From assembly GCA_017309275.1 (NCBI GenBank), contig JAFKLT010000030.1, forward strand, positions 62,001 to 126,000: DNA of 64,000 nt, given 5' to 3'. The DNA is from Sphingomonadales bacterium. GTDB lineage: Bacteria; Pseudomonadota; Alphaproteobacteria; Sphingomonadales; Sphingomonadaceae. How positions within the stretch are numbered: the first letter of the stretch is position 1; every line of letters starts with the position of its first letter. The notes beneath the pieces were generated by a model that saw only the letters and a program-made list of their open reading frames with translations, had not been told where the DNA came from and did not search any database. Shown piece after piece: positions 18,199 to 29,402 of this stretch. The translations under genes were made by a program, and so were the position numbers.

Positions 18199-18903
18199 CT
18201 AGGGTCGGAAGCGGGCGACGAGAGCGTAGCGATCGCCGGGATAATCCTGACGCGCATAGGTGATCCGTTCCTCGCCGCGCCACGTCCACCGTTCCAGCGA
18301 CATGCACGCCGCGCCCGCCGAAATGCCGAGGGCGACCAGTTCCTTCGCGCCGGCGTTGACCGCGGTGATGCGATGCTCGGCCTCGGTCCACGGCACATGC
18401 GCGAGCAGCCACGAACCCGGTGGCTCCGACGCGAAGTCGACATCCGCTGCATCGGGCACGGCCGACAGGTTGATCAGGCGCCGCTCGAGCGCATAGGGGC
18501 GCCCGCTCGCATGGTGACGACATTCTAGCGCCAGCACGTCTCCGCCATCGATCTGGAGCAGGCGCCGATCCTCTTCGGTTGCGGCGCGGATCTCGCGGCG
18601 ATCGAGATAGAGGCGATAGCTTTCGCCCTGGCCCGTGACCTCGTCGCGAATGTCGGGAATTTCGAGCGCCGCACGGTGGATGCGCGGATGAGACACGAAC
18701 GTACCGGCCCGCTTGCGGCTCTCGATCAGCCCCGCCTGAACGAGCGAGCGCAGCGCACGGTTAACCGTCATGCGCGAGCAGCCATAGGTCGCCATCAACT
18801 GATGCTCATAGGGAATGCGCTGCCCCGGCTCCCACTCTCCCGACATGATCCGGGCCTCGATATCGTTGCGGATCTGCGCGTGAATGGCGCCCGTCGGCTT
18901 CAT
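18199..18903 (-). CDS. hutC: HutC, histidine utilization repressor (GntR family)
   Basis: A 234-residue GntR/HutC regulator. The N-terminal winged HTH spans about residues 8-70 (MATYGCSRMTVNRALRSL) and a C-terminal UTRA domain follows. HutC proteins bind urocanate, which releases them from TGTA-N2-TACA operators; one such site lies at 20293-20308. The start at 18903 overlaps the hutF stop by 4 bp (ATGA), so the repressor is made from the same transcript as HutF and autoregulates through it. Confidence 0.93.
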   Translation of the reverse strand: MKPTGAIHAQIRNDIEARIMSGEWEPGQRIPYEHQLMATYGCSRMTVNRALRSLVQAGLIESRKRAGTFVSHPRIHRAALEIPDIRDEVTGQGESYRLYLDRREIRAATEEDRRLLQIDGGDVLALECRHHASGRPYALERRLINLSAVPDAADVDFASEPPGSWLLAHVPWTEAEHRITAVNAGAKELVALGISAGAACMSLERWTWRGEERITYARQDYPGDRYALVARFRP

Positions 18904-20255
18904 GCGAGCAACGCCTCGACAACGCGGCGATAGCGCGCGTCGATCGTGTCGCGCGCGACGTGGCGACCGCCCTCGACCCGCTTCGCGCCGCTGCGCCACA
19001 CACAGTCGACAAGGCGCGCGCCTCCGCCGAATATCCAGCTATCCAGGATCGCGTCGCCGCGGCGGCCGGCGAAATAGGGATCATCGGCTTTCAGGCTGAT
19101 GAAATCAGCGGCTTCTCCGTCGGCCAGCCCCTTCGTGGGGCGTCCAAGTGCCTGTCCGCCCCCGGCAAGCGCGCCCCGATAGAGGTTCGCGCCGGTCGAC
19201 CGTCCAGCTCCGCCCGCGAGCAGATTGCGCCCACGATCGCCGAGCCGCTGACCATATTCGAGCAGCCGGAGTTCGGCGACAGCGTCGATCTCGACATTCG
19301 AATCCGACCCGACACCAAAGCGTCCTCCCTCCGCAAAAAATGCGCGGGCAGGAAACAGTCCATCGCCTAGGTTGGCCTCGGTGATCGGGCACAACCCGAC
19401 CACCGCACCGCTTCGGGCCATCGCGCGCCGTTCGGCATCGGAGACATGGGTCGCGTGAACGAGGCACCAGTCGGGTCCGACCTCGGCATGATCCATCAGC
19501 CATTCGACCGGCCGCGCCCCGCTCCATGCGACGCACGCGTCGACCTCCGCGACCTGTTCGGCGATATGGATATGAACCGGGGCACCGGCCGCCATCGCTA
19601 CAATGTCCGGCAGCTCGTCCGCGGTCGCCGCGCGCAGGCTGTGCGGTGCGACGCCTACGACCGCATCGTCCAGATCGGCGATCGCCTCGCGCGTTCGATC
19701 GAGAAGCTTCGCGAAGCTGCCGACATCGTTGATGAAGCGCCGCTGTCCGTGCGTCGGCGCCGCGCCCCCAAAACCCGAATGGGCATAGAATACGGGAAGC
19801 AGCGTAAGCCCGATGCCCGTCTCGCTCGCCGCACCTGCAATCGCCTGCGCCATCGCCGCGACATCGCCATAAGGCCGGCCATCAACATCATGATGAAGAT
19901 AGTGAAATTCGCCGACGCGCGCGAAGCCGCTTTCCAGCATTTCGGCGTAGGCGAGCGCGGCGATCGCCTGCATCCCGTCGGGATCGAGCCGGTCGACGAA
20001 GCGGTACATCACCTCGCGCCACGTCCAGAAACTGTCGTCTCCCTCGCCCGCACGCTCGGCCAGCCCGGCCATGCCGCGCTGGAATGCGTGGCTATGCAAA
20101 TTAGGCAAGGCGGGAAGGATAATCGCGTGCCGCTCGTCACCCGGACCAGGGTCGACCCCGGTTTCGACGCCGGAAATCCGTCCATTTTCAACGGCCAGCC
20201 GTACACGGCCATGCCAGCCGTCCGAAAGCCACGCCTGTTCGCACCAAAGCGCCAT
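18900..20255 (-). CDS. hutF: HutF, formimidoylglutamate deiminase
   Basis: A 451-residue amidohydrolase-fold enzyme converting N-formimino-L-glutamate to N-formyl-L-glutamate plus ammonia in the cytoplasm. Zinc ligands are seen in [15 protein letters not shown] (H54, H56), with further motifs [15 protein letters not shown] and GVGSDSN. The start MALWCEQ at 20255 has GGGAT upstream; an in-frame ATG 12 bp earlier is possible. Together with HutG it defines the five-step pathway that yields glutamate and formate. Divergent from hutI across the HutC operator. Confidence 0.94.
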   Translation of the reverse strand: MALWCEQAWLSDGWHGRVRLAVENGRISGVETGVDPGPGDERHAIILPALPNLHSHAFQRGMAGLAERAGEGDDSFWTWREVMYRFVDRLDPDGMQAIAALAYAEMLESGFARVGEFHYLHHDVDGRPYGDVAAMAQAIAGAASETGIGLTLLPVFYAHSGFGGAAPTHGQRRFINDVGSFAKLLDRTREAIADLDDAVVGVAPHSLRAATADELPDIVAMAAGAPVHIHIAEQVAEVDACVAWSGARPVEWLMDHAEVGPDWCLVHATHVSDAERRAMARSGAVVGLCPITEANLGDGLFPARAFFAEGGRFGVGSDSNVEIDAVAELRLLEYGQRLGDRGRNLLAGGAGRSTGANLYRGALAGGGQALGRPTKGLADGEAADFISLKADDPYFAGRRGDAILDSWIFGGGARLVDCVWRSGAKRVEGGRHVARDTIDARYRRVVEALLA

Positions 20256-20292
20256 CGCACATCCCATCTAGACATCGCCACGCGTTCGCAAG

Positions 20293-20308
20293 TAATGTAT
20301 ATACATTA
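20293..20308. promoter_or_regulatory. HutC operator
   Basis: TAATGTATATACATTA is a perfect 16-bp palindrome containing TGTA-TA-TACA, the half-site pattern known for HutC in Pseudomonas. It lies between divergent hutF (start 20255) and hutI (start 20342), so one repressor can shut both arms. Confidence 0.85.
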
Positions 20309-20341
20309 TTGAGTCGCGGTCAGCAAGCAGGAGAGGCTGGC

Positions 20342-21541
20342 ATGAAGTGCGAAAGGCTGTGGACCAACGCGCGCCTTGCGACGATGCAGGGCGGCGCCGC
20401 CGGTTTGGGTGTTATCGAACATGGCGCGGTCGGCATGGCGGCGGGGACAATCACCTATGTCGGCTCGATGATCGACGCGCCGGCGGCTGCGGAAACGATC
20501 GACTGCGAGGGCCGCTGGATCACCCCCGGCCTGATCGATCCGCACACGCATCTGGTCTTCGCCGGCGATCGCATCGCCGAGTTCGAGCTGCGCCAGAAGG
20601 GCGCCTCCTATGAGGAAATCGCCCGCGCGGGCGGCGGCATCGTCTCGACCGTCCACGCAACGCGCGCGGCGAGCGAGGCCGAGCTGGTCGCCAGCGCCCT
20701 GCCCCGCCTCGACGCGCTGATCGCCGAGGGCATGACGACGATCGAAATCAAGTCGGGCTATGGGCTGTCGGTCGAGGACGAAGCGAAGATGCTGCGCGCG
20801 GCGCGCGTCCTCGGCGAAGTACGGCCGGTGACCGTCCGCACGACCTTTCTCGGCGCGCACGCGCTGCCCGGCGAATATGCGGGCGATGCCGACGGCTATA
20901 TCGACCTGGTCTGCAACGAGATGATACCGATGGTCGCAGCCGCCGGTCTGGCCGACGCAGTCGATGCCTTTTGCGAAAATATCGGCTTCACGCCGGCGCA
21001 GACCGAACGCGTATTCGCGGCCGCGAAGTGTCACGGCCTGCCGGTCAAACTGCATGCCGAGCAATTGTCGAACCAGCATGGCGCCGCGATGGCGGCCCGT
21101 CACAAAGCGCTGTCTGCGGATCATCTGGAATATCTGGACGACGACGGCATCGCCGCGATGGCGGCCAGCGGAACCGTCGCGATGCTGCTGCCCGGCGCCT
21201 TTTACTTTCTGCGCGAAACGAAGCTGCCGCCCGTCGCCGCATTGCGCGCCGCGGACGTACCGATCGCGCTCGCGACCGACTGCAATCCCGGCACCTCGCC
21301 GCTGACCTCGCTTTTGCTGACCATGAACATGGCGGCGGTGCAGTTCGGGCTGACTGTCGACGAATGCCTGCTCGGCGTCACCCGGCACGCGGCGCATGCG
21401 CTCGGACGACAGGCCGAGGCCGGGACGCTGGACGTCGGAAAGCACTGCGACCTCGCGATCTGGGACATCGAACGACCGGCCGATCTGGTCGGCCGTATCG
21501 GCTTCAATCCGCTGCACCAACGAATCTGGATGGGACAATGA
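20342..21541 (+). CDS. hutI: HutI, imidazolonepropionase
   Basis: A 399-residue amidohydrolase that opens 4-imidazolone-5-propionate to formiminoglutamate. The metal-binding HxH lies in [15 protein letters not shown] (H68, H70); KLHAEQLSN and [10 protein letters not shown] are further family signatures. The ATG at 20342 is preceded by AGGAGAGG. It is the first gene of the plus arm of the hut cluster and overlaps hutH by 4 bp (ATGA). Confidence 0.96.
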   Translation: MKCERLWTNARLATMQGGAAGLGVIEHGAVGMAAGTITYVGSMIDAPAAAETIDCEGRWITPGLIDPHTHLVFAGDRIAEFELRQKGASYEEIARAGGGIVSTVHATRAASEAELVASALPRLDALIAEGMTTIEIKSGYGLSVEDEAKMLRAARVLGEVRPVTVRTTFLGAHALPGEYAGDADGYIDLVCNEMIPMVAAAGLADAVDAFCENIGFTPAQTERVFAAAKCHGLPVKLHAEQLSNQHGAAMAARHKALSADHLEYLDDDGIAAMAASGTVAMLLPGAFYFLRETKLPPVAALRAADVPIALATDCNPGTSPLTSLLLTMNMAAVQFGLTVDECLLGVTRHAAHALGRQAEAGTLDVGKHCDLAIWDIERPADLVGRIGFNPLHQRIWMGQ

Positions 21542-23067
21542 CGAAGATAATGATCACTCCCGGCGCGATGGCGCTGACCGATTGGCGAGCAATCTATGAG
21601 GGCGCAAGCGCCGCGCTGGACGCGCGCGCATGGGATGCAATCGACGCCAGCGCCGCGGCGGTCGCGCGGATCGTCGCGAAGGGCGCCCCCGTCTATGGCA
21701 TCAACACCGGCTTCGGAAAGCTGGCGAGCGTCCGCATCGCCGACGACGAACTGTCGACCCTCCAGCGCAATATCGTGCTGAGCCACGCCGCAGGCATCGG
21801 CGCGCCTTCCCCCGCCCCCATCGTGCGGCTGATGATGGCGCTGAAGCTCGCGAGTTTCGGCATGGGCGCATCGGGCGTGCGGCGGGAAACGGTTGGTATG
21901 CTGGAGGGGATGTTAGCCAAGGACCTGTCCCCGGTCGTCCCGTCGCAAGGTTCGGTGGGCGCGAGCGGAGACCTTGCGCCGCTGTCTCACATGGCCGCCG
22001 CGATGATCGGCGTCGGCGAGATCGAGATCGCGGGCAATCGCCTTCCCGCGGCCGACGCATTGAAACAGGCGGGACTGGCCCCGCTCGACCTTGGCCCCAA
22101 GGAAGGGCTCGCGCTCCTCAATGGCACGCAATTTTCGACGGCCAACGCGCTTGCCGCCCTGTTCCGCGCCGAGACGGTCTTCCGTTCCGCCTTGATCGCC
22201 GGCGCGCTTTCGACCGAAGCCGCCAAGGGCTCCGACGCGCCGTTCGACCCGCGCATCCACGCACTGCGCGGCCACGCCGGGCAACGCGAAGTCGGCGACG
22301 CGCTGCGCACGCTCATGACAGGATCGGCGATCCGCGCCTCGCACGCGGTCGACGATCCGCGCGTGCAGGACCCCTATTGCCTCCGCTGCCAGCCGCAGGT
22401 GATGGGCGCCGCACTCGACCTGCTCCGCCAGGCCGCAACCACGCTCGGCATCGAGGCAAACGGCGTCTCGGACAATCCGCTGATCTTCGCCGACAGCGAC
22501 GAGGCGCTGTCGGGCGGCAATTTCCATGCCGAGCCGGTCGCCTTCGCGGCCGACATGATCGCGATGGCGCTGTGCGAGATCGGTTCGATCTCCGAACGCC
22601 GCATCGCGATGCTCGTCGATCCGGCGCTGTCGGGCCTGCCCGCTTTCCTGACCCCGCGCCCCGGCCTCAACTCGGGCTTCATGATCCCGCAGGTCACCGC
22701 CGCCGCGCTGGTCAGCGAGAACAAGCAGCGCGCCTATCCGGCCAGCGTCGATTCGATCCCGACCTCGGCAAACCAGGAGGATCATGTCTCGATGGCGGCA
22801 CATGGCGCCCGCCGCCTGCTCGACATGGCCGACAATGCCAGCGCGGTGATCGGCATCGAACTGCTTGCCGCATGCCAGGGCACGGACTTTCACGCACCGC
22901 TGACATCCAGCGACGCGCTGGAAGCGGCGCGCAGCCACCTGCGCGCGGTCGTGCCCACGCTCGAGGACGACCGGCATTTCCACCCCGACATCGAGGCGGC
23001 AACCGCGCTGATCCGTGCGGGCAGCCTCGTCGCGGCCGTGCCCAGCACCCTGCCGGGCCTCGCCTGA
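21538..23067 (+). CDS. hutH: HutH, histidine ammonia-lyase
   Basis: A 509-residue ammonia-lyase that converts L-histidine to trans-urocanate. The self-forming MIO cofactor triad is ASG at 142-144 in [24 protein letters not shown] near residue 53 carries the catalytic Tyr. Length is normal for the family. It overlaps hutI by 4 bp at the start and hutG by 1 bp at the end (TGATG). Confidence 0.97.
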   Translation: MTKIMITPGAMALTDWRAIYEGASAALDARAWDAIDASAAAVARIVAKGAPVYGINTGFGKLASVRIADDELSTLQRNIVLSHAAGIGAPSPAPIVRLMMALKLASFGMGASGVRRETVGMLEGMLAKDLSPVVPSQGSVGASGDLAPLSHMAAAMIGVGEIEIAGNRLPAADALKQAGLAPLDLGPKEGLALLNGTQFSTANALAALFRAETVFRSALIAGALSTEAAKGSDAPFDPRIHALRGHAGQREVGDALRTLMTGSAIRASHAVDDPRVQDPYCLRCQPQVMGAALDLLRQAATTLGIEANGVSDNPLIFADSDEALSGGNFHAEPVAFAADMIAMALCEIGSISERRIAMLVDPALSGLPAFLTPRPGLNSGFMIPQVTAAALVSENKQRAYPASVDSIPTSANQEDHVSMAAHGARRLLDMADNASAVIGIELLAACQGTDFHAPLTSSDALEAARSHLRAVVPTLEDDRHFHPDIEAATALIRAGSLVAAVPSTLPGLA

Positions 23068-23870
23068 TGAATTGGCTGCGCGTCCATCGCGGCGACGCGC
23101 CCCTCGTCATCGCCTTTCCGCATGGCGGCACCGGCCTTGCGGGGCTCGACGAGCAGTTCGTCTCGCCCTGGCTGGCGCAGCTCGACACCGACTGGTGGAT
23201 CGCGGAGCTTTACGCCTTCGCCGCCGCCATGGGCGCGACGCTGGTCGCGACCGACATTTCGCGCAGCGTCATCGACATGAACCGCGATCCGTCGGGAGCA
23301 TCGCTCTATCCCGGACAGGCGACGACCGAGCTTTGCCCGACGACGACCTTCGACGGCGAGCCGCTGTATCGCTTCGGCGCGCCCGACGAAGCGGAGATAT
23401 TGCGGCGGCTGCAACTCTATCACCGACCGTATCACGACACGGTGGCCGAGGAGCTCGATCGCCTGAAAGCCACGCACGGCAAGGTCGTCCTTTACGACGC
23501 GCATTCGATCCGCAGCCATGTGCCGCGCCTGTTCGACGGCGAATTGCCGCAATTCAACATCGGCACCAATGCCGGCGCGACCTGTGCGCCCGAACTGGAA
23601 ACCGTCGTCGCCAACATATGCGCCGCAAGCGGGCGCAGCCATGTCGTCAACGGCCGTTTCAAGGGCGGCTGGACAACACGCCATTATGGCCGTCCCGACG
23701 ACGGCATCCACGCGATCCAGATGGAACTGGCGCAGCGCGGCTATATGACCGAGCCCGCCGCGATCACGCACGCCAACTGGCCCAGCCCCCTCGATCCCGA
23801 TCCCGCGATCCGGCCCGTGCTCGAACAGGTCATCGCCGCCACCCTCGATTTTGCGAAAGGACGTTCATGA
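23067..23870 (+). CDS. hutG: HutG, N-formylglutamate deformylase
   Basis: A 267-residue N-formylglutamate amidohydrolase giving glutamate and formate, using the HutF product. Signature segments are [12 protein letters not shown] near the N-terminus, [30 protein letters not shown] and [13 protein letters not shown]. The start at 23067 shares its first base with the hutH stop. It sits between hutH and hutU, overlapping hutU by 4 bp. Confidence 0.95.
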   Translation: MNWLRVHRGDAPLVIAFPHGGTGLAGLDEQFVSPWLAQLDTDWWIAELYAFAAAMGATLVATDISRSVIDMNRDPSGASLYPGQATTELCPTTTFDGEPLYRFGAPDEAEILRRLQLYHRPYHDTVAEELDRLKATHGKVVLYDAHSIRSHVPRLFDGELPQFNIGTNAGATCAPELETVVANICAASGRSHVVNGRFKGGWTTRHYGRPDDGIHAIQMELAQRGYMTEPAAITHANWPSPLDPDPAIRPVLEQVIAATLDFAKGRS

Positions 23871-25534
23871 CCCGCCTCGACAACAGCCGCGTAATCCGCC
23901 CCGCGACCGGCCCGGAGATCAGCGCGAAAAGCTGGCTTACCGAAGCGCCGATGCGGATGCTGATGAACAACCTGCATCCCGACGTCGCCGAAGCGCCGCA
24001 CGAACTTGTCGTCTATGGCGGTATCGGCCGCGCCGCGCGCGACTGGGAAAGCTATGACAAGATCGTCGAGACGCTGAAGCGGCTGGAGGGCGACGAGACG
24101 CTGCTGATCCAGTCGGGCAAGCCCGTCGGCGTCTTTCGCACACACGAGAATGCGCCGCGCGTGCTGCTCGCCAACTCGAACCTCGTCCCCGAATGGGCGA
24201 ATTGGGACCATTTCCACGAGCTCGATAAAAAGGGCCTGATGATGTACGGTCAGATGACCGCGGGCAGCTGGATCTATATCGGCAGCCAGGGCATCGTTCA
24301 GGGCACCTACGAAACCTTCGTCGAAATGGGCCGCCAGCATTATGGCGGCAGCCTTGCCGGCCGTTGGCTGCTGACCGCCGGCCTGGGCGGCATGGGCGGC
24401 GCGCAGCCGCTCGCGGCGGTGATGGCGGGCGCGAGCTGCCTCGCGATCGAATGCCAGCCGAGCCGCATCGAGATGCGCCTGCGAACCGGCTATCTCGACA
24501 AGCAGGCATCGAGCATCGACGAGGCCATCGCGATGATCGAGGCGAGCCATGCAGAGGGCAAGCCGGTGTCCGTCGGCCTGCTCGGCAACGCGGCCGAAAT
24601 CCTGCCCGAGATGGTCCGTCGCGGCATCCGCCCCGACCTGCTCACCGACCAGACGTCGGCGCATGATCCCGTCAACGGCTATCTTCCCGCAGGATGGACG
24701 CTCGACGAGTGGTTCTCGAAGCGCGAGAGCGACCCCGCCGCCGTCGCGAAGGCGGCAAAGGCATCGATGGCGGTGCATGTGCAGGCGATGCTCGACCTGC
24801 AGGCCGCGGGCGTACCGACGACCGACTATGGCAACAATATCCGCCAGATGGCGAAAGACGAAGGCGTCGAAAATGCCTTCGACTTCCCGGGCTTCGTCCC
24901 TGCCTATGTCCGCCCGCTATTTTGCCGCGGCATCGGCCCGTTCCGCTGGGCCGCGCTGTCGGGCGATCCCGAGGATATCTACAAGACCGACGCCAAGGTG
25001 AAGGAGCTGCTGCCCGACAATGCGCACCTCCACAACTGGCTCGACATGGCGCGCGAGAAGATCAAGTTTCAGGGCCTGCCCGCGCGCATCTGCTGGGTCG
25101 GTCTGGGCGACCGCCACCGGCTGGGCCTGGCGTTCAACGAGATGGTCGCGAAGGGCGAGCTCAAGGCGCCGGTCGTGATCGGGCGCGACCATCTGGATTC
25201 GGGATCGGTCGCCTCGCCCAACCGCGAGACCGAGGCGATGCGCGACGGTTCGGACGCGGTCAGCGACTGGCCGCTGCTCAATGCGCTGCTCAACACCGCA
25301 AGCGGCGCGACCTGGGTCTCGCTGCATCACGGCGGCGGCGTCGGCATGGGTTATTCGCAGCATTCGGGCATGGTGATCGTCGCCGACGGAACCCCCGAAG
25401 CCGCCGCCCGGCTGGAGCGCGTGCTGTGGAACGACCCGGGCACCGGCGTGATGCGCCATGCCGACGCGGGCTATGACATCGCGCTCGATTGCGCGCGCGA
25501 AAAGGGATTGGACCTGCCCGGCATATTGGGATGA
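23867..25534 (+). CDS. hutU: HutU, urocanate hydratase
   Basis: A 555-residue NAD-dependent urocanate hydratase that forms imidazolonepropionate. Recognizable segments are [18 protein letters not shown] near residue 45, the [12 protein letters not shown] nucleotide-binding loop, [14 protein letters not shown], and the C-terminal [20 protein letters not shown]. The start overlaps hutG by ATGA. Length and motifs are complete. Confidence 0.97.
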   Translation: MTRLDNSRVIRPATGPEISAKSWLTEAPMRMLMNNLHPDVAEAPHELVVYGGIGRAARDWESYDKIVETLKRLEGDETLLIQSGKPVGVFRTHENAPRVLLANSNLVPEWANWDHFHELDKKGLMMYGQMTAGSWIYIGSQGIVQGTYETFVEMGRQHYGGSLAGRWLLTAGLGGMGGAQPLAAVMAGASCLAIECQPSRIEMRLRTGYLDKQASSIDEAIAMIEASHAEGKPVSVGLLGNAAEILPEMVRRGIRPDLLTDQTSAHDPVNGYLPAGWTLDEWFSKRESDPAAVAKAAKASMAVHVQAMLDLQAAGVPTTDYGNNIRQMAKDEGVENAFDFPGFVPAYVRPLFCRGIGPFRWAALSGDPEDIYKTDAKVKELLPDNAHLHNWLDMAREKIKFQGLPARICWVGLGDRHRLGLAFNEMVAKGELKAPVVIGRDHLDSGSVASPNRETEAMRDGSDAVSDWPLLNALLNTASGATWVSLHHGGGVGMGYSQHSGMVIVADGTPEAAARLERVLWNDPGTGVMRHADAGYDIALDCAREKGLDLPGILG

Positions 25535-26106
25535 CGTCCGCCCGGCTGTTGTCCGCGCAGGATCGCCCCGCGCGTCCGTGGAAGAATGGCGGCGGCGTCA
25601 CCCGCGACGTCGCCGTCTTTCCCGAAGGCGCGGGCGACGAGGATTTTCTGTGGCGCGCAAGCCTGGCGACGATCGCCGCGCCCGGCCCTTTCTCGCCCTT
25701 TCCCGGGGTCGACCGCGCCTTCCTGCTTGTGGAGGGTGCGTTGCGGATCAGGATCGGCGATGGCGACGAGCATCACCTGCACGGCGGCGCATCCGCACCG
25801 CTGCTCTTCGGGGGCGAGGAAGCCGTGATGGCCGCGCCTGTCGAAGGCCCCTGTCTCGCGCTGAACATCATGACGCGCCGTGGCAAGGCGTCGGCAAGGA
25901 TCACGGCGTGGGATCGTGTGCGCCCGACATCGGCCGACACCTTGCTGTTGATCGCCCCAACGGCGACCATCGTCCGCTGCGGCCCCCAGGATTTTCCCCT
26001 GTCAGACGGCGACGCGGTGCTGATCGACGGCCCCACGGATGCGATGCTGGCTATCGACGGACCAGTGATCGCCGCCGAGATATTCGGCCGTCAGTTGGTC
26101 CAGTAG
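25531..26106 (+). CDS. hutD: HutD family cupin protein
   Basis: A 191-residue HutD protein, a bicupin found in hut operons. The N-terminus [20 protein letters not shown] and [24 protein letters not shown] match the family pattern. The exact function is not settled; a role in limiting the level of hut expression has been proposed for Pseudomonas HutD. It overlaps hutU by 4 bp and is the last gene of the plus arm. Its 3' end overlaps the convergent sulfatase gene by 16 bp. Confidence 0.9.
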   Translation: MTSARLLSAQDRPARPWKNGGGVTRDVAVFPEGAGDEDFLWRASLATIAAPGPFSPFPGVDRAFLLVEGALRIRIGDGDEHHLHGGASAPLLFGGEEAVMAAPVEGPCLALNIMTRRGKASARITAWDRVRPTSADTLLLIAPTATIVRCGPQDFPLSDGDAVLIDGPTDAMLAIDGPVIAAEIFGRQLVQ

Positions 26107-27725
26107 ATATAGTCCTGTCCGTCTTTCCAGGGTGTGTTGAGGGGCACGTCGATGCGCACCGGTCCCTCGATCAGTCCCGGCCAGATCGGCTTGGCCATGC
26201 CCTTGTTCTGCGCCTCGATCATGGCGCGCAATTCGGCGACGCGCTTGGGCTCGCTTGCCGACAGGTCGAACTTTTCGGTCGGGTCGGTGGCGAGATTATA
26301 GAGCCGGGCCTTTTCCGGCCGCTTCGTGACCTGCAGCTTCCAGTCGCCCATGCGCACCGCGCGATAGTCGCCGGAGCGCCAGAAGAGCGCCTGCCGCTTC
26401 GCCGGCCCGGCGAGAATATCTTGGCTGTCGATCGTCCGGTCCGCCGGAATCCTGGCCCCCGCCGCGGCGGCGATGGTCGAGAATATGTCGATATGCCCCG
26501 TCATGTCCGCACGCGTCGACCCCGGAGCGATCCTGGCCGGCCAGCGCATGAAGAAGGGGGTACGGATGCCGCCCTCGAAAAAGGTCGCCTTCCACCCGCG
26601 ATACGGCGCATTCAGGTCCGGGATGCCGTTGTACCAGGCGCCGCCATTGTCGCTGGTGAAGATCACCAGCGTATTGTCGTCCAGCCCCAGTTGCTTGAGC
26701 TTCGCCATCACGTCGCCGATCCGCCGATCGAGCTGCGCGATCATCGCGCCATAGACGCGCGTCTTGTGATCCTTGATCTGCGGAAGCCGGTCGTAATCCT
26801 CCTTGGTCGCCTGCAACGGCGTGTGCGGCGCGTTGAACGCGAGATAGAGGAAGAAGGGCCGGTTCCGGTTCGCCTCGATCGCCTTTATCGCCTCGTCGGC
26901 GAAATAGTCGGTCATATGCCCGCGAGGGTGAAAACGCTTGCTGCCGTTGAAGGTCACGGCATGGCGCAGATTTGCCCAGATGAAGCGGTCGATCGGATCC
27001 CACGGCAGCTTGGCGTTGACCGCATCGGGGTCATCCTCGGGCAGGAACATCGCCCCGCCCGCGAGGATCGCCAGGCTCTCGTCGAACCCCTGCGCCTGCG
27101 GCTGAAGTTTCGGCGCCTCCCCCAAGTGCCATTTGCCGATGTGAAGCGTGTGATAGCCCGCGGCCTTCACCGCCTCCGCGATCGTCACCTCGCTCGACGG
27201 CACGCCCATGTCGGGATAGTCGGGAATATCCGGCGTGATGAGTTCCTTGTGAAATATCGCCTTCAACGGCCCGACACCGTCGCCATGCGCCAGATTTTCG
27301 GAAAACTGCACCGGCACCGCCGTATATTCGAAACCGAAGCGCGTCGCGTAGCGCCCCGTCATCATCGCCGCGCGCGACGGCGAACAAGTCGCATTGGCGG
27401 CATAGGCGGTCGTGAAGTTCAGCCCCTGCCGCGCGAGCGCGTCGATATTCGGCGTTTTGACGATCCCACCCGCGACACCGCCGCCGTTCAGGCTGATGTC
27501 GTTCCAGCCAAGGTCGTCCGCGACGATCAGGATGATATTCGGTGCGCGCTTGCCCGCCGGCGCGCTTGCCGGCCCCTTTTGCCACACGACGGCGCGGTTC
27601 GGCTGAACGGGATCGCGCCAGTCCTGCAACAGGCCGGGAAGACGGTATTTATTCTCCTGAAACCCCCAATAGCCACCTGCACCGATCACCGCGATCAGGC
27701 CGAGCGCCAGCCATCTTTTCTTCAT
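26091..27725 (-). CDS. sulfatase (S1 type), membrane-anchored
   Basis: A 544-residue sulfatase. The formylglycine motif is CSPSR with C114 in AANATCSPSRAAMMTGRYA, and the metal-binding ADDLGWND lies at about 70-77; both are complete. The N-terminus MKKRWLALGLIAVIGAGG looks like an uncleaved membrane anchor or signal, so the catalytic domain is periplasmic. The ATG at 27725 is preferred over a GTG five codons upstream. It is divergent from the tetR gene, with a 19-bp palindrome between them, and a maturation enzyme is encoded just beyond tetR. The sulfate ester substrate is unknown. Confidence 0.9.
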   Translation of the reverse strand: MKKRWLALGLIAVIGAGGYWGFQENKYRLPGLLQDWRDPVQPNRAVVWQKGPASAPAGKRAPNIILIVADDLGWNDISLNGGGVAGGIVKTPNIDALARQGLNFTTAYAANATCSPSRAAMMTGRYATRFGFEYTAVPVQFSENLAHGDGVGPLKAIFHKELITPDIPDYPDMGVPSSEVTIAEAVKAAGYHTLHIGKWHLGEAPKLQPQAQGFDESLAILAGGAMFLPEDDPDAVNAKLPWDPIDRFIWANLRHAVTFNGSKRFHPRGHMTDYFADEAIKAIEANRNRPFFLYLAFNAPHTPLQATKEDYDRLPQIKDHKTRVYGAMIAQLDRRIGDVMAKLKQLGLDDNTLVIFTSDNGGAWYNGIPDLNAPYRGWKATFFEGGIRTPFFMRWPARIAPGSTRADMTGHIDIFSTIAAAAGARIPADRTIDSQDILAGPAKRQALFWRSGDYRAVRMGDWKLQVTKRPEKARLYNLATDPTEKFDLSASEPKRVAELRAMIEAQNKGMAKPIWPGLIEGPVRIDVPLNTPWKDGQDYIYWTN

Positions 27726-27757
27726 CGTGCCCCACCCCACCGGTTGCGATCATTATT

Positions 27758-27776
27758 ATGACACTATATGTGCCAT
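27758..27776. promoter_or_regulatory. candidate TetR operator
   Basis: ATGACACTATATGTGCCAT is a 19-bp inverted repeat with one mismatch, located 33 bp upstream of the sulfatase and 74 bp upstream of the tetR gene. Size and position fit a TetR operator controlling both divergent genes. Confidence 0.5.
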
Positions 27777-27849
27777 TATATCGCAAGCGGCGCAAGCTGG
27801 TCGAGCGCCACCATTGACCTTGTGATAAAGCTGGGCCAGCGGAGAAGTC

Positions 27850-28470
27850 ATGCCGGGGAAAGCAAAAGCGGAAATGGCTGAGGACAGCCCGGGCGAACGT
27901 CCCGACGGTCGGCGCGAGCGCAGCCGGTCGAGCCACAAGCGCATCGTCGCGGCCATGATGAACCTGATCGAAGGCGGCGACCTGATGCCCAGCGCCGCGC
28001 GTGTCGCCGAAGAGGCCGGGGTCGGCCTGCGCACCGTCTTTCGCCATTTCGACGACATGGATTCGCTGTATCGCGAGATTTCGAAGATCATCGGCGAGCG
28101 AATCTGGCCGACCGTTACCGCGCCCTATCGCGACAATGACTGGCGCGCCAACCTGCGCGACCTGACGCGCCGCCGCGCGCGGGTTTTCGAAACGATGCTG
28201 CCCTATCGCCTCGCCGCGAACATCAAGCGGTACCAGTCGCCCTATCTGATGGGGCAATATGGTCAGGTGGTGACGATGGAGCGCGAACTGGTACTGCGCC
28301 TGCTGCCCGCGGCGGCGAACAGCAACCTCTATTTCGTCGAGGCGCTGTGCGCCGCGCTGTCGTTCCAGAACTGGCGCGCGATCCGGCAGGATCAGGGGCT
28401 GTCGGTCGAGGACGCCGGCGCGGTCGTCGCGCATATGGTCGACGCGCTGGTCGCGACCGTCAAAGCATGA
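27850..28470 (+). CDS. TetR family transcriptional regulator
   Basis: A 206-residue TetR regulator with an N-terminal HTH (SAARVAEEAGVGLRTVFRHFDDMDSLYREI) preceded by a polar 28-residue extension, and a helical ligand domain ending LEALCAALS-like (here VEALCAALSFQNWRAI). GGAGAAG precedes the ATG. It is divergent from a sulfatase and overlaps the formylglycine-generating enzyme gene by ATGA. It probably represses the sulfatase/maturation unit until a substrate-derived ligand appears; that is inference. Confidence 0.9.
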   Translation: MPGKAKAEMAEDSPGERPDGRRERSRSSHKRIVAAMMNLIEGGDLMPSAARVAEEAGVGLRTVFRHFDDMDSLYREISKIIGERIWPTVTAPYRDNDWRANLRDLTRRRARVFETMLPYRLAANIKRYQSPYLMGQYGQVVTMERELVLRLLPAAANSNLYFVEALCAALSFQNWRAIRQDQGLSVEDAGAVVAHMVDALVATVKA

Positions 28471-29402
28471 TGCGATCGGGAGCATTCGCCGCGCTGGCGC
28501 TGCTGGGGCTTTTGTCCGCCTGCGACAAAAAGGAAGAGCCGCTGGCGGACAACAAACCGCGCGAATGTCCGGCCATGCCGAAACAGGACTATGTCTGGAT
28601 TCCCGGCGCGACATTCGCCTTTGGCGCCGACGCGCACCTTCCCGAAGAAGGCCCCGCGCGCGACGTGACGGTTGCGGGCTTCTGGATGGCGACGCACGAG
28701 GTCACCAACGCGGAATTCGCCGAGTTCGTGAAGGCAACAGGGTACCGGACGCTGGCCGAACAGGATCCCCCGAAGCTGCCCGGCGCGCCGCCCGAGATGC
28801 TGATACCGGGATCGGCCGTCTTCACCGCGCCGACCGACGGCAATCCGAACTGGTGGCGCTGGGTCGTCGGCGCCCAATGGCGCCATCCGGCGGGCCCCGA
28901 TACCGATATCGCCGGCCGCGCGCGCGATCCGGTCGTGCAGATCGGATATGCGGATGCGCTGGCCTACGCCAAATGGAAGGGCAAGACGCTTCCCAGCGAA
29001 GAGCAATGGGAACTGGCCGCGTCGACCGGCGGCGCCGATCGCAACGTGCCCGTCGGCAAGGACGGGGTACCGCGCGCCAACTATTATCAGGGCAGCTTTC
29101 CGGTGCGCGACCTTGGCACCGACGGTTTCACCAGCCGCGCGCCGGTCGCCTGCTTTCCCGCCGACGACCATGGCGTGTTCGACCTGATCGGCAATGTCTG
29201 GGAATGGACGACCAGCACCGCGGGCGCCGAAAGCAACGTGATCAAGGGCGGCAGTTTCCTGTGCGCCGCCAATTATTGCGCGCGCTATCGTCCCGCCGCG
29301 CGTCAGTTCCAGGAACGCGGGCTAGGCACCGACCACATCGGCTTTCGGCTGATCGACACGACGCGCCCGCCGCCGGCGGCGCCAGGCCCAGACAAGCGCT
29401 GA
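28467..29402 (+). CDS. formylglycine-generating enzyme family lipoprotein
   Basis: A 311-residue protein of the FGE-sulfatase family that oxidizes the sulfatase CxPxR cysteine to C-alpha-formylglycine. The two cysteines of the copper site are present as C266 and C271 in GGSFLCAANYCARYRPAARQ, and the C-terminal HIGFRLI is conserved. Unlike usual bacterial FGEs, it opens with a lipoprotein signal (ALALLGLLSACDKKEE, lipid Cys at 19), which would place it on the outer side of the membrane. The start at 28467 overlaps the tetR stop. The last 81 bp overlap the convergent second sulfatase gene. Confidence 0.9.
   Translation: MMRSGAFAALALLGLLSACDKKEEPLADNKPRECPAMPKQDYVWIPGATFAFGADAHLPEEGPARDVTVAGFWMATHEVTNAEFAEFVKATGYRTLAEQDPPKLPGAPPEMLIPGSAVFTAPTDGNPNWWRWVVGAQWRHPAGPDTDIAGRARDPVVQIGYADALAYAKWKGKTLPSEEQWELAASTGGADRNVPVGKDGVPRANYYQGSFPVRDLGTDGFTSRAPVACFPADDHGVFDLIGNVWEWTTSTAGAESNVIKGGSFLCAANYCARYRPAARQFQERGLGTDHIGFRLIDTTRPPPAAPGPDKR

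Noticed and set aside
29322-29402. 81-bp convergent overlap of the FGE and sulfatase genes taken as a possible frameshift
   Set aside because: Both proteins have plausible ends: the FGE keeps HIGFRLI and the sulfatase ends in a membrane helix and basic tail. The overlap looks genuine.
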